Below, in pieces: positions 48,811 through 57,672 of a DNA stretch of 64,000 bases. The stretch spans positions 496,001 to 560,000 of the forward strand of contig NZ_CP032094.1 in NCBI RefSeq assembly GCF_003544875.1, in the 5' to 3' direction. Under the pieces are notes generated by a model. The model searched no databases. It was not told the DNA's origin and saw only the letters and a list, made by a program, of their open reading frames with translations. The first letter of the stretch is position 1. Each line of letters starts with the position of its first letter. Position numbers and translations under genes: made by a program. The DNA comes from Vibrio alfacsensis. Lineage in GTDB: Bacteria > Pseudomonadota > Gammaproteobacteria > Enterobacterales > Vibrionaceae.

Positions 48811-49563
48811 CTACTGACTGCACACTGGACAATTTGGCAATTTCATCAGATTCATTTCGCGCCAAGACATGCTCAGGGCATCCAATATCAGAATCTTACC
48901 TGTCTTTGGTTGACCGTAATTCGCAATCACCTTGATGGTTTCCATCGCTTGTACCGCTCCGACAATACCGACGACGGGTGCCATGACTCCAGCTTCCACA
49001 CAACTTAGTGCACCGCTGCCAAACAGAGCACTTAAGCACTGGTAGCAGGGTTGAGTTGGGTCATCATAGGTGAATACACTCACTTGGCCTTCCATGCGAA
49101 TGGCAGCGCCGGAGATTAACGGCGTTTTCGTTGCAAAACATAAACGATTAAGCTGATTGCGAGTGTCGACATTATCAGAGGCGTCCACCACAATCGTGTG
49201 TTGCTCAATCAATCTTTGCAGTTCGGTGTCATCCAGACGTTTTGCGATGCTTTCTACCTTGATGTATGGGTTAAGTTCGCGTAGTGCATCAGCCGCAGAG
49301 TCCACTTTCTTACGGCCTATATCTGCATCGTGATGTAACACTTGGCGCTGTAAGTTAGACAGTTCCACCACATCATCATCAATTAGCGTAATCGTGCCAA
49401 TACCCGCGGTTGCCAAATATTGGCTAGAGGCGCAACCTAATCCGCCAGCCCCTAGCATGAGCACTGAAGCCTGCTTAAGGGCTTCTTGTCCCTCAAAATC
49501 GAATTGACGCAGGATAATTTGGCGGTTGTAACGCAGCATTTCCTGATCGGAAAGAATATCCAC
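48811..49563 (-). CDS. moeB: Molybdopterin-synthase adenylyltransferase MoeB
   Basis: 250 aa. Rossmann-like ATP loop GAGGLGCASSQYLATAGIG, an LNRQ-type region NLQRQVLH, the zinc cysteines in PCYQC and NCPVC. It adenylates the C-terminal glycine of MoaD for sulfur transfer in molybdenum cofactor synthesis. Follows moeA by 9 bp on the same strand, so co-transcribed. Confidence 0.92.
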   Translation of the reverse strand: MDILSDQEMLRYNRQIILRQFDFEGQEALKQASVLMLGAGGLGCASSQYLATAGIGTITLIDDDVVELSNLQRQVLHHDADIGRKKVDSAADALRELNPYIKVESIAKRLDDTELQRLIEQHTIVVDASDNVDTRNQLNRLCFATKTPLISGAAIRMEGQVSVFTYDDPTQPCYQCLSALFGSGALSCVEAGVMAPVVGIVGAVQAMETIKVIANYGQPKTGKILILDALSMSWREMNLMKLPNCPVCSQ

Positions 49564-49572
49564 GATGAATTC

Positions 49573-50808
49573 CTAATAAAGGGTAGAGTTGAACAGCTGA
49601 ATTTGAACGGTTTCGCCAACTTCAACTCGGCCACGTTCACGTTCTAATACAACAAAGCAGTTTGCCAAGCTCATTGAACGGAATGCGCCGGAGCTCTGAT
49701 TGCCCGTTGTCTCAACGACAAACTTACCGTCTTCAAGTGTGTAGATACCGCGTTGATAGTCAGTACGACCAGGTGCTTTTTTAAACGCAGTTTTCGTCGT
49801 AGCGGGAATGGATTCAGGCGCTTTCCACTCAGTATGACCGGCAAGTTTCGCCAGCATCGGCTGAACCAGTACGTACATGGTGAGTACGGCTGAAACAGGG
49901 TTACCTGGTAGACCACAGAACCAAGCGGTACTCAGTTTACCGAAAGCAAAAGGTTTACCTGGTTTGATCGCCAATTTCCAGAAGCCGATTTCACCAAGTT
50001 CTTCAAGAATGTCTTTGGTATAGTCTGCTTCACCCACGCTAACGCCACCAGACGTCACGACAACATCTGCCAGTGTTTGTGCTTTTTCAAATGTTGCTTT
50101 TAGTGTTTCAGGGCAATCAGGGATGATGCCAAGATCGACGGCTTCACAACCGAAGTTTTCAATCAGTGGCTTAATGCCGTAACGGTTACTGTCGTAGATT
50201 TGGCCATCTTCTAATGTTTCACCTAACGGTTTCAGTTCATCGCCAGTCGAGAAGAACGCCACTTTTGGTTTGCGAACCACAACGACGTGACTCACTCCCA
50301 GTGATGCAATCATCGGAATATCACGAGGGGTTAAACGCGCGCCTTGTGCGAGAACAATGTCACCCTGTTTGATGTCATCACCGGTTGGGCGAATGTTGTT
50401 CTGTGGTTTTACGTTAGTTTCATTGAACTGAATGCCTGCATCGGTCACTTCCGTGTTTTCTTGCATGATGACGGCATCACAACCCTCAGGGATTTTTGCG
50501 CCAGTCATGATGCGAACACATGTGCCTTGTGGCCAGTCACCATCAAACGGTTGGCCTGCAAAAGATTTACCCGCTAAAGGTAGGACAGAAGACGACTCAA
50601 GATCTTGAATGCGAACGGCGTAGCCATCCATTGCCGAATTGTCGAATGGCGGTACATGAATTGGAGACAGAACGTCTTCCGCCAGTACAAAACCGAGTGC
50701 GTCAGCAAGTGGAAGAGACAGCGTAGTTTGGATAGGTTTGATTCGCGATAGCATTTTGTCCATCGCATCTTCAATTGGCATTAAGCCAGGTGCGTCGCAG
50801 CAGCCCAT
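49573..50808 (-). CDS. moeA: Molybdopterin molybdenumtransferase MoeA
   Basis: 411 aa. The three MoeA domains are visible: PPFDNSAMDGYAVR (start), MTGAKIPEGCDAVIMQENTE, PKVAFFSTGDELKPLGETLEDGQIYDSN and the catalytic loop TSGGVSVGEADYTK, then FGKLSTAWFCGLPGNPVSAVLTMYVLV. Inserts molybdenum into adenylylated molybdopterin. Start ATG 50808. Forms the moeAB unit. Confidence 0.95.
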   Translation of the reverse strand: MGCCDAPGLMPIEDAMDKMLSRIKPIQTTLSLPLADALGFVLAEDVLSPIHVPPFDNSAMDGYAVRIQDLESSSVLPLAGKSFAGQPFDGDWPQGTCVRIMTGAKIPEGCDAVIMQENTEVTDAGIQFNETNVKPQNNIRPTGDDIKQGDIVLAQGARLTPRDIPMIASLGVSHVVVVRKPKVAFFSTGDELKPLGETLEDGQIYDSNRYGIKPLIENFGCEAVDLGIIPDCPETLKATFEKAQTLADVVVTSGGVSVGEADYTKDILEELGEIGFWKLAIKPGKPFAFGKLSTAWFCGLPGNPVSAVLTMYVLVQPMLAKLAGHTEWKAPESIPATTKTAFKKAPGRTDYQRGIYTLEDGKFVVETTGNQSSGAFRSMSLANCFVVLERERGRVEVGETVQIQLFNSTLY

Positions 50809-51097
50809 TGAGAAAATCCTGTGTTCTTTTGTTTTGTGGCAACTTTACCATAAAAAGGTGGGTGAGTAAGAATTCCCACCAATAAAATATGGGTGTAATT
50901 ATTCAAAAATCCGAGTATCCTTGTCAGCCATCCGAAAGGGGTAAATCACCTGCGGAACTCAATAAAATCAGCTCAGTAGCCTCCTGTTATGCACCTTATT
51001 GTTAGACACGAAACTGAGCAACGTAAAGCTAATCGCGTGAATAAAATTTGAAGTGAATTTAAGAGCGTTTAGTAGAAGTAACAAAAGAGGAAGTGGA

Positions 51098-51751
51098 ATG
51101 TCGGATCTTAGCGAGTCAGCAAAGTTAGTAAAAGAAGCGCTAGAGCAACGTGGTTTGGAAACGCCAATGTGCCCAAATAACGTCAGCAGAGAAGAGAAGA
51201 AAGAAAAGATCGAATACCACATGCGTGAGATTTTGGGACTTCTTCAACTTGACCTGACCGACGATAGCTTAGAAGAAACGCCACATCGTATTGCAAAAAT
51301 GTACGTTGATGAAATCTTCTCAGGTCTTGATTACGCGAACTTCCCTAAAATCACCGTTATCGAGAACAAGATGAATGTCAGCGAAATGGTTCGCGTGAAA
51401 GACATCACGGTGACCAGTACTTGTGAACATCACCTTGTGACCATCGATGGTAAAGCGGCTGTCGCTTATATTCCACGCGGTAAGATCATTGGTCTTTCTA
51501 AGATTAATCGTATTGTGCGTTTCTTTGCACAGCGTCCACAAGTGCAAGAGCGCATGACACAGCAAATCTTAGTTGCTCTACAAACCTTGCTTGAGTCGGA
51601 TGATGTGGCCGTAACCATAGATGCCACTCACTACTGTGTTAAATCTCGCGGTGTGATGGACGCGACGAGCGAAACTACTACAACAGCACTTGGTGGCATT
51701 TTTAAAACCAACCCAGCAACACGTGCCGAGTTTCTCCACGGTTTACGCTAA
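51098..51751 (+). CDS. folE: GTP cyclohydrolase I
   Basis: 217 aa, E. coli FolE size. Zinc site: [32 protein letters not shown], plus [23 protein letters not shown]. Makes dihydroneopterin triphosphate, the first step of folate synthesis. The ATG at 51098 is chosen because it follows GAGGAAGTGGA; an earlier codon at 51053 has no support. Divergent from moeA; a 6-bp hairpin GGTGGG/CCCACC lies in the region between. Terminator follows. Confidence 0.95.
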   Translation: MSDLSESAKLVKEALEQRGLETPMCPNNVSREEKKEKIEYHMREILGLLQLDLTDDSLEETPHRIAKMYVDEIFSGLDYANFPKITVIENKMNVSEMVRVKDITVTSTCEHHLVTIDGKAAVAYIPRGKIIGLSKINRIVRFFAQRPQVQERMTQQILVALQTLLESDDVAVTIDATHYCVKSRGVMDATSETTTTALGGIFKTNPATRAEFLHGLR

Positions 51752-51772
51752 GTAATCGAGTTAGTTTCTAAG

Positions 51773-51797
51773 AGGATGGCAAATGCCATCCTTTTTT
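51773..51797 (+). terminator. Terminator after folE
   Basis: Perfect stem AGGATGGC-aaat-GCCATCCT followed by T residues. Confidence 0.92.
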
Positions 51798-51863
51798 GTA
51801 TCTACCTGAAAGTTATGGACAAGGTGGAATTGAAACGACAAAAATAATTTATCGAACTCCGTA

Positions 51864-51892
51864 TTGACAGTTACAGTATATCTCTTTAATAT
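51864..51892 (+). promoter_or_regulatory. Strong sigma70-type promoter before the NRAMP-like gene
   Basis: TTGACA, 17 bp, TAATAT. The -35 is perfect, the -10 has one difference, spacing ideal. Transcription would start near 51899, about 125 nt before the coding start. Confidence 0.8.
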
Positions 51893-51901
51893 CCGCGCCC
51901 A

Positions 51902-52008
51902 GCAAACGGTTGCGAGGTGTTAAACCTTTCTGTTTGCACAATGTAACTCCTCAAGTTCAGCTGATCTCGGTCAGTTGTCTTTCTTTTTTCTATTAATAGA
52001 AAGACAAC
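51902..52008 (+). promoter_or_regulatory. Structured 5' leader with alternative hairpins
   Basis: Three stems: GCAAAC/GTTTGC (51902-51937) enclosing AGGT/ACCT; CAGCTGA/TCAGTTG (51958-51977); and a perfect 10-bp GTTGTCTTTC/GAAAGACAAC (51974-52008). The second and third share GTTG at 51974-51977, so they exclude each other. The last ends 16 nt before the ATG and could affect ribosome access. No known riboswitch class was matched. Confidence 0.5.
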
Positions 52009-52024
52009 AAAATTGAGACTTGGC

Positions 52025-53266
52025 ATGACCACACAAACTACCATCAACACGTCTATTCCCGCTTCTAATCAAGCAGCAGAAACCAGCTGGCAAAAGAAAG
52101 CTATCCTTAGCGTTGCATTCTTGATGGCGACCACTTCTGTTGGTCCGGGCTTTTTAACCCAAACTGCGGTTTTTACCAACATCTACAAAATTGACATGGC
52201 ATTCCCAGTATTTGCTTCAATGTTCATCACTTTCGGTATTGTGATGAACCTATGGCGCATTGTTGGTGTATCAGGAATGCGTATTCAAGATATCGCAAAC
52301 AAAGTCGCACCCGGTCTTGGTTATGTGGTGGGTACGTTGCTTGCGCTTGGTGCGGTGGCGTTTAACTTTGGTAACGTCAGTGGTTCAGCGTTAGGTCTTA
52401 ACGTTCTAACCGGCGTGGATACTACTTGGGGTGCATTGTTCACAGGTGTTATCGGTTGTTTGCTGTTTGTGGTGCATAACGCATCTAAACGCATGGACCA
52501 AATGGCGCGTTACCTTGGTTTGTTCATGATCATCTTGATTGCTTACGTTGCAATGACGAGTTTGCCTCCAATGGGTGAAACCATGACTGCGGCCGTGATG
52601 CCAACAAACATTGACAGCTTGTTGCTACCAACATTAACCATCGTTGGTGGTGCGGTAGGGGGGTACTACACGGGTGCACAGCGCTTAGTTGATATTGGTC
52701 TGCAAGGTAAAGAAAACGTACCAGCAATCAAAACTGCTGCGTGGGCTGGTATCTCAATCGCGGTCGTGATCCGAATCTTACTTTTCTTGGCGGTATTTGG
52801 TGTTATTGCAACAGGCGCAACGCTTGATTCTTCTAACCCTGCTGCAGATGCATTCCGTCAAGGTGCAGGTGATGCAGGTTACTTTATCTTTGGCTTAGTG
52901 CTATTCGTTGCGTCGATTACTTCTGTGGTCGGTAACTCGTACATGGCCATTTCACTGATTAAAACACTGTTCCCTGTTGTCGCACGCAACGAAAAAGCAT
53001 GGTGTGTTGGTTTTATCATCATTACATCACTTGGTACCGTAACCATGAATATGCCGATTCTGCTTCTGATGCTTGCTGGCCTTGTTAACAGTATTATCTT
53101 GCCAATCGTATTAGGTATGGTGCTGGTGGCGACTCGTCGAAAAGACATTGTTGGTGATTACAAACACCCAATGTATCTCACGCTAACAGGTGCAGCAATC
53201 GTGATTGTAATGGCAGCATCAAGCATGACGAACATCAGTAACTTTATGGCGAAGTTTATTGGTTAA
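52025..53266 (+). CDS. NRAMP-like membrane transporter (atypical)
   Basis: 413 aa, about eleven hydrophobic segments. The N-terminal SVGPGFLTQTAVFTN and the alternating helices resemble NRAMP/MntH proteins, but the first-helix DPGN motif is replaced and the sixth-helix MPH motif is replaced by GGAVGGYYTG. Such NRAMP relatives may carry other metals or other substrates. Start ATG 52025; a TTG at 52013 would add four residues. Preceded by a strong promoter and structured leader. Single gene; terminator follows. Confidence 0.75.
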   Translation: MTTQTTINTSIPASNQAAETSWQKKAILSVAFLMATTSVGPGFLTQTAVFTNIYKIDMAFPVFASMFITFGIVMNLWRIVGVSGMRIQDIANKVAPGLGYVVGTLLALGAVAFNFGNVSGSALGLNVLTGVDTTWGALFTGVIGCLLFVVHNASKRMDQMARYLGLFMIILIAYVAMTSLPPMGETMTAAVMPTNIDSLLLPTLTIVGGAVGGYYTGAQRLVDIGLQGKENVPAIKTAAWAGISIAVVIRILLFLAVFGVIATGATLDSSNPAADAFRQGAGDAGYFIFGLVLFVASITSVVGNSYMAISLIKTLFPVVARNEKAWCVGFIIITSLGTVTMNMPILLLMLAGLVNSIILPIVLGMVLVATRRKDIVGDYKHPMYLTLTGAAIVIVMAASSMTNISNFMAKFIG

Positions 53267-53365
53267 TATTTTGAGGCTGAGACTTAGAACGAATAACTGA
53301 CACTCTCGCTATCTCAAGGTGCTTGGTTTATCTAGCAACCACCTAGATATAGCGAAAATAGAAAC

Positions 53366-53403
53366 AACGGCCTTGAATTGTGAACAGTTCAAGGCCGTTT
53401 TCT
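53366..53403 (+). terminator. Terminator between the NRAMP-like and TDT genes
   Basis: Stem ACGGCCTTGAA/TTCAAGGCCGT with a T-rich tail. May act for both converging genes. Confidence 0.88.
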
Positions 53404-53435
53404 TTTGTTTTGTGTGAATCGTTTTGCTTATTTGA

Positions 53436-54401
53436 CTAACTCTGTTTTGAAGGGGCTCTTATTACTTCAGGCCAGTACATTCTGAAGTAACCAATCGATA
53501 CCCAAATCACCAAAACGGTTGCGATGCTCAATTCGAGAAAACCAAAATCATGTAACCAATGCCAATTTTGGTGTGACTCGGCGAAGAATGCAGTCAGCCG
53601 ATGCATAGCAATAGCACTGATGACGGATGGAAACGTCACCGCTGCAATGGATGGTTGAAACTTCAATCGCATTAAGCGGAAATAGCACAGGTAGATGAGC
53701 AAGGTCATCGTAATAGCGATCCCCGCAAGCGCGCCGGTTAGAATAGGATCTGGTTCGCTAAAGTTAACTAAGTAAGCGGCAAGAGAAAGATTCACTGGTG
53801 CGGCCATAATGGCTAACGTCGGTCTTGCTCGGCGTGGTAATGAGCCAAAGAACACTAATCGATACAGCACCAACGGCAGCATGAAAAAGTAAATCCCGAT
53901 ACACATCATCGCTAAGGTTTCAGAAAATACATTGTGACCAAACTGTGAGCCTGCGAGAGAGGAACTGATAAGCCCAACGGGATATAAGAACCAACTCGGT
54001 ACTATGTTTGACATCTTGAAGTTCATTAGCTGGAAGCCAAAAAACAGTACCATCATGGTGAAGTGAAGCAGTACTGCCATAAACCACAGTGGGTAAGCAA
54101 TAAGTGGGGTTACTGCCGCAAGGTAATCACACAGTACGAGTAATGCCATGCTCATAGGCGCCATCAAACTCCCGCTTAGAGGATGCTTAATATCGGCCAT
54201 GAATAGGCGTGGATTGGTGGCGTATTTGATCAGTACAGGAGCAAGTAGCAGTGCGCCAAATGCGGCAAGGAATGGTCTTACTGGCTCGCCAATTGCTGGC
54301 ACATATAGAGCCCATGCTTGACCTAGCCCTATAATGCCAAGTGCCAGTGCAGCTTGCGAGGGTGGGATACTGTGAAACTGAACGAATCTTCTCCAGTTCA
54401 A
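53436..54401 (-). CDS. TDT family (TehA/SLAC1-like) membrane protein
   Basis: 321 aa with ten hydrophobic helices. The start IPPSQAALALGIIGLGQAW and later PSWFLYPVGLISSSLAGSQ fit the TehA/SLAC1 fold, anion channels and tellurite/dicarboxylate transporters. The substrate is unknown. No tehB neighbour. It lies between the NRAMP-like gene and clcA, in the same orientation as clcA with a gap of 219 bp. Confidence 0.8.
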   Translation of the reverse strand: MNWRRFVQFHSIPPSQAALALGIIGLGQAWALYVPAIGEPVRPFLAAFGALLLAPVLIKYATNPRLFMADIKHPLSGSLMAPMSMALLVLCDYLAAVTPLIAYPLWFMAVLLHFTMMVLFFGFQLMNFKMSNIVPSWFLYPVGLISSSLAGSQFGHNVFSETLAMMCIGIYFFMLPLVLYRLVFFGSLPRRARPTLAIMAAPVNLSLAAYLVNFSEPDPILTGALAGIAITMTLLIYLCYFRLMRLKFQPSIAAVTFPSVISAIAMHRLTAFFAESHQNWHWLHDFGFLELSIATVLVIWVSIGYFRMYWPEVIRAPSKQS

Positions 54402-54620
54402 AACAACTCCAGATTGGAAGAAATACTCTAATTTAGGGCGCGAATACTAACAAGTTTAGCGATTAGAGGCCTTTCATTATTACAACTAAATATCGGAGGA
54501 TGGGAATTTTGTGATTTTGGTAGAGTGTTTTTGTCGATAGATGCAACAAGGCAGCAGTACGAACTCAAAATTGCTCCCCTTAGCGACGGACAATTTGGAA
54601 TCCATACTGCAATAAATCGG

Positions 54621-56030
54621 TTAAGAAGCCTGATTCTCAGGCAGGTCTTGTTGGCGTAGTTTGTCGTTTTTAAGCGTGCGGTGCAGCAGTTGACTGTAAA
54701 TTGGCTGTCCACCGAGCATTTGGGCTACGATTACTGCACCTAGGCTGGTCACGATTAGCGGTAGGATTAAGTAGTAATTATTGGTCATCTCAATGACAAG
54801 CAAGATACCCGTAATAGGAGCACGAACCGTAGCCGCGAAAAGTGCGCCCATACCAGCAATAGCAAAAACACCCGGTTCGATAGACAGAGATGGCAATAAT
54901 GTATCCGCGCTGACGCCAAAGGCATAACCGAAGAGTGTGCCCAAAGCGAGCATTGGGGCAAAAATACCACCAGGCGCACCAGAACCAAAACAGAGTAGGG
55001 TAGTAATGACGCGGCCTACAAACAGTAGCACTAAAATAGAAACAGAGTAATTGCCGTTTGTGATGTCAGGGATGAGAGTGATACCCCCGCCAGTGAGTTG
55101 TGGAACGTAGAGCAATAGCAAACCAAACACACCTCCGAGAGTGGTACCTGTCATCAAGTAGCGTTTTCGGTCATTTTTGTGCAGGGCAACAAAGCTATCT
55201 TGTGCCACCGTAATAAGCTTATTGAATACCACGCCAAACACACCAAAAAGCGCGCCCAACAATAAAAACAGCCATAGAGATTGAAGTTCAGGCGATTGGT
55301 ATTGCGGCATGCTGATTACAGCTGCTTGACCATTGATGGCCCGAAAGACAATGTTTGCCATGATCGCAGAGATGATAACGGCACGGATAGAGATCAATGA
55401 ATAGCGAAATTGAGGGCGCATTTCCTCAACCACAAACATAATTCCTGCTAACGGAGCATTAAATGCCGCAGCCAAACCACCGGCCGCCCCTGATGCCAAA
55501 AGTGAGTGACGAGTGTCATCATCTTTGATACGGAAGATATCTGTCACCATACGGCCGACGGCACCGCCCATCTGCACGGTGGGACCTTCACGACCTAGCA
55601 CCATACCTGAGCCAAGGGCCCCCATGCCGCCGAAGAATTTAACAGGGATGACGCGCCACCAACGAACTGGACGAATGTTATCCATTGCCCCTTCAATTTC
55701 TGGGATACCAGAACCAGAGGCTTCAGGAGCAAAGCGGTGTACTAAGTAGTAGCCAATAAAGGCTAACAGCGCACTGATGAGAATGGCGGCAAGCCAGAGA
55801 GGAAGTACACTACCGATTTCACTTTTAAGCCACTCAGTACGAGTTTCGGATACAAAGTGTACAGCAATCTCAAAATAGGTGCCCACGAGACCTGCTAATG
55901 TACCAACAATTGCCGCCATAATCAGGACGGAAAAGGACGTTGGCGTCGACCCTCGAGAGACAAACTGGTTAATCGCATCTTTTGGGACGTGCGCTAACAC
56001 AGATTTCACAATTCTCTCGCGTTTGGTCAT
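54621..56030 (-). CDS. clcA: H(+)/Cl(-) exchange transporter ClcA
   Basis: 469 aa. Selectivity filter motifs GSGIPEIEGAM, GREGPTVQMGGAVGRM (gating Glu 148 equivalent) and GAPGGIFAPMLALG, plus the proton Glu in VVEEMRPQ. Exports chloride in exchange for protons; in E. coli it helps extreme acid resistance. The start at ATG 56030 (MTKRERIVK) has CAGGAGA upstream; a longer extension is unlikely. Confidence 0.93.
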   Translation of the reverse strand: MTKRERIVKSVLAHVPKDAINQFVSRGSTPTSFSVLIMAAIVGTLAGLVGTYFEIAVHFVSETRTEWLKSEIGSVLPLWLAAILISALLAFIGYYLVHRFAPEASGSGIPEIEGAMDNIRPVRWWRVIPVKFFGGMGALGSGMVLGREGPTVQMGGAVGRMVTDIFRIKDDDTRHSLLASGAAGGLAAAFNAPLAGIMFVVEEMRPQFRYSLISIRAVIISAIMANIVFRAINGQAAVISMPQYQSPELQSLWLFLLLGALFGVFGVVFNKLITVAQDSFVALHKNDRKRYLMTGTTLGGVFGLLLLYVPQLTGGGITLIPDITNGNYSVSILVLLFVGRVITTLLCFGSGAPGGIFAPMLALGTLFGYAFGVSADTLLPSLSIEPGVFAIAGMGALFAATVRAPITGILLVIEMTNNYYLILPLIVTSLGAVIVAQMLGGQPIYSQLLHRTLKNDKLRQQDLPENQAS

Positions 56031-56250
56031 TAACAGATTCTCCTGTAAATAAAAATGAAAGGGACGAAAGAAAGTATACGCTTGGAAGAGTCTAGACCTA
56101 ATCAATAAAGATGCAATTTAGCTTTCCACTATTGAACGGTTCAGGCCTCGGCTTGCGAATTATTGATAAATATTGTGCTATTGATCTCATATATTGCCAA
56201 TTTATTTATTAGTTGAACTTGTTTTCTGAGCAAAATGAACCATGCTTTAA
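56031..56250. other. Intergenic region upstream of clcA
   Basis: No gene seen; AT-rich, with the clcA promoter somewhere on the minus strand. No dyad operator was recognised. Confidence 0.4.
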
Positions 56251-56427
56251 GTGTAAAGCAACATGACCGCTCAAAGGAGGGATTTGAGGTTTTACACACA
56301 ATTTGGATGGATTCAAACCCTACAGAAATTCCTCGTTGATTGTTTGGGATGCATCTATAGACACCCCAATTCGCATACTCACGATTGAGTTACGAGGCAG
56401 AGGCGCACGGCAATGTGCGCCTTTTTA
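56251..56427 (+). ncRNA. Candidate small RNA with GGA-containing hairpin loops
   Basis: A perfect intrinsic terminator (next entry) has no gene before it. Upstream are a hairpin GTGTAAA/TTTACAC enclosing CTCAAA-GGAGGGA-TTTGAG (56251-56297), a hairpin TTTG-GATGGATT-CAAA (56302-56317) and TTGGG/CCCAA (56344-56369). GGA in loops is the motif bound by CsrA/RsmE. The number of GGA copies (about five) is fewer than in CsrB. The 5' end and promoter are unclear. This is a hypothesis. Confidence 0.35.
56401..56427 (+). terminator. Orphan terminator
   Basis: Perfect 8-bp stem AGGCGCAC/GTGCGCCT followed by five T residues on the plus strand. The nearest preceding plus-strand gene is folE/NRAMP at more than 3 kb, so it should end an unannotated transcript. 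Confidence 0.8.
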
Positions 56428-56617
56428 ATGCTTGGCAAAAATGGTCCGTTATCACAAATTGGATTAGGAAACTTGATTCTCTCTTGACCAACCATAAAGA
56501 TAACAGCGTCCACTAACCAGTTAATAACGCTTTCTGTATTACCAGTGTTCCTGTTTTGTCTGAGTGATGCTTTGGTAAATGGAGGATGTTATCCCATTAA
56601 ATAAGAACAACTGCATC

Positions 56618-57183
56618 ATGCGTTTTCGTCACCTTTCTTTTATTCTTTGCTTTCTGCTGTCGTTTTTCCCCCATAAGATTTTTGCCCAAGGTAACTGGTG
56701 GCTTTCTGTTCTATCTGATTCGTCGATTGAACAGGTTAAACAAACGTTCGAGCAGGATGGTGCGTGGTATGAATGCGATGCGGAGCTAGATGGTGATACC
56801 TATTGTTTAGATGCGTTTAGTTATTATCACCAAACATGGTATGGAGAGATGGCCATGCGCGAACAAGAGGTACAACTCTCTTTTCTGATGGAGTATCAAG
56901 CTCAAAACTTAAGTGATGCCATTCTTAATTTAAGAAAAGATGGATTGGTGATCAGTCATGTAAAGATCGCCAATGAACGATTTGATGTCATGTCATCGCT
57001 GAAAGAAAAACGCCAGAAATGGTTGATAAAGCACTGATCATGTTCATCAATCGGTATTCTCAAAACGAGCCTCGAACCATTAACTGGGTGCTTGCGGGCG
57101 AATTTGATTCAGTCAAACCTAGGCTTAACGTCGTACTTCGGAGCGATGGCGAGCTGATACATTTGGGCGTTATTCGTTTTTAG
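56618..57183 (+). CDS. Conserved hypothetical secreted protein (frameshifted)
   Basis: About 188 aa when repaired. Signal peptide MRFRHLSFILCFLLSFFPHKIFA, then a domain rich in Asp and aromatic residues (GDTYCLDAFSYYHQTWYGEM) with two cysteines (CDAELDGDTYC). The frame breaks at the A-run 57006-57010; one added A gives SLKEKTPEMVDKALIMFINRYSQNEPRTINWVLAGEF and continues to 57183. An earlier ATG at 56579 has weaker support as start. Function unknown. Its end overlaps the convergent XRE gene by 14 bp. Confidence 0.72.
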
Positions 57184-57577
57184 TCGCGTTGTGAAACGAA
57201 AGAAACGTAGCCATAGCGGACTCATCTAAGAATCCATCTGATTTCTTGTGAGTTCTTAGGTATTGGTAACCTGCAATGAGCTTACGGTGTTTGGCTTCTT
57301 CATCTTGTGAAATCGAGCTATTCATTACATGTTGGAAGGCGAGTTTATACGCTTCCATATCCACGACTTCCGCTTGACGATACAGATACCCACAACCTGT
57401 GGCTAACCATTCTAATGAGCAATTCGCACGCATCGCGATTTGGTTGGCTTTGGTTAAGCTTGGTTCACTGCCTTTTAAGTATTTTCGGATCAACGCTTCA
57501 GAGACGTCGACTCGACGCGCAAATCCGCTGATGCTTTCTTGTCCAATTAACGTGGCTAAACGTTCCGCAAACGACAT
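57170..57577 (-). CDS. XRE-family helix-turn-helix regulator
   Basis: 135 aa. Helix-turn-helix at about 17-55: ISGFARRVDVSEALIRKYLKGSEPSLTKANQIAMRAN. The second half is helical (LAFQHVMNSSISQDEEAKHRKLIAGYQYLRTH) and may dimerise. No known target; it overlaps the preceding convergent gene. No toxin partner is adjacent. Start ATG 57577. Confidence 0.82.
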   Translation of the reverse strand: MSFAERLATLIGQESISGFARRVDVSEALIRKYLKGSEPSLTKANQIAMRANCSLEWLATGCGYLYRQAEVVDMEAYKLAFQHVMNSSISQDEEAKHRKLIAGYQYLRTHKKSDGFLDESAMATFLSFHNATKNE

Positions 57578-57672
57578 ATTTCGTACTCCAGTTCGAATTG
57601 CGAAAGTTTACCCGTTGAGAGCGCCTTAAAACAAGACTAGGATGAAAGCAGATTAAGAAAAGGAGAAAACCC

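Noticed and set aside
50859..50881. Possible molybdenum cofactor leader element before moeA
   Set aside because: Only a 6-bp hairpin; none of the conserved features of the Moco RNA motif could be found.
5071..57183. Programmed frameshifting as an explanation for the frame breaks
   Set aside because: Runs are short, lack slippery-site plus pseudoknot structure and occur in unrelated genes where relatives have continuous frames.
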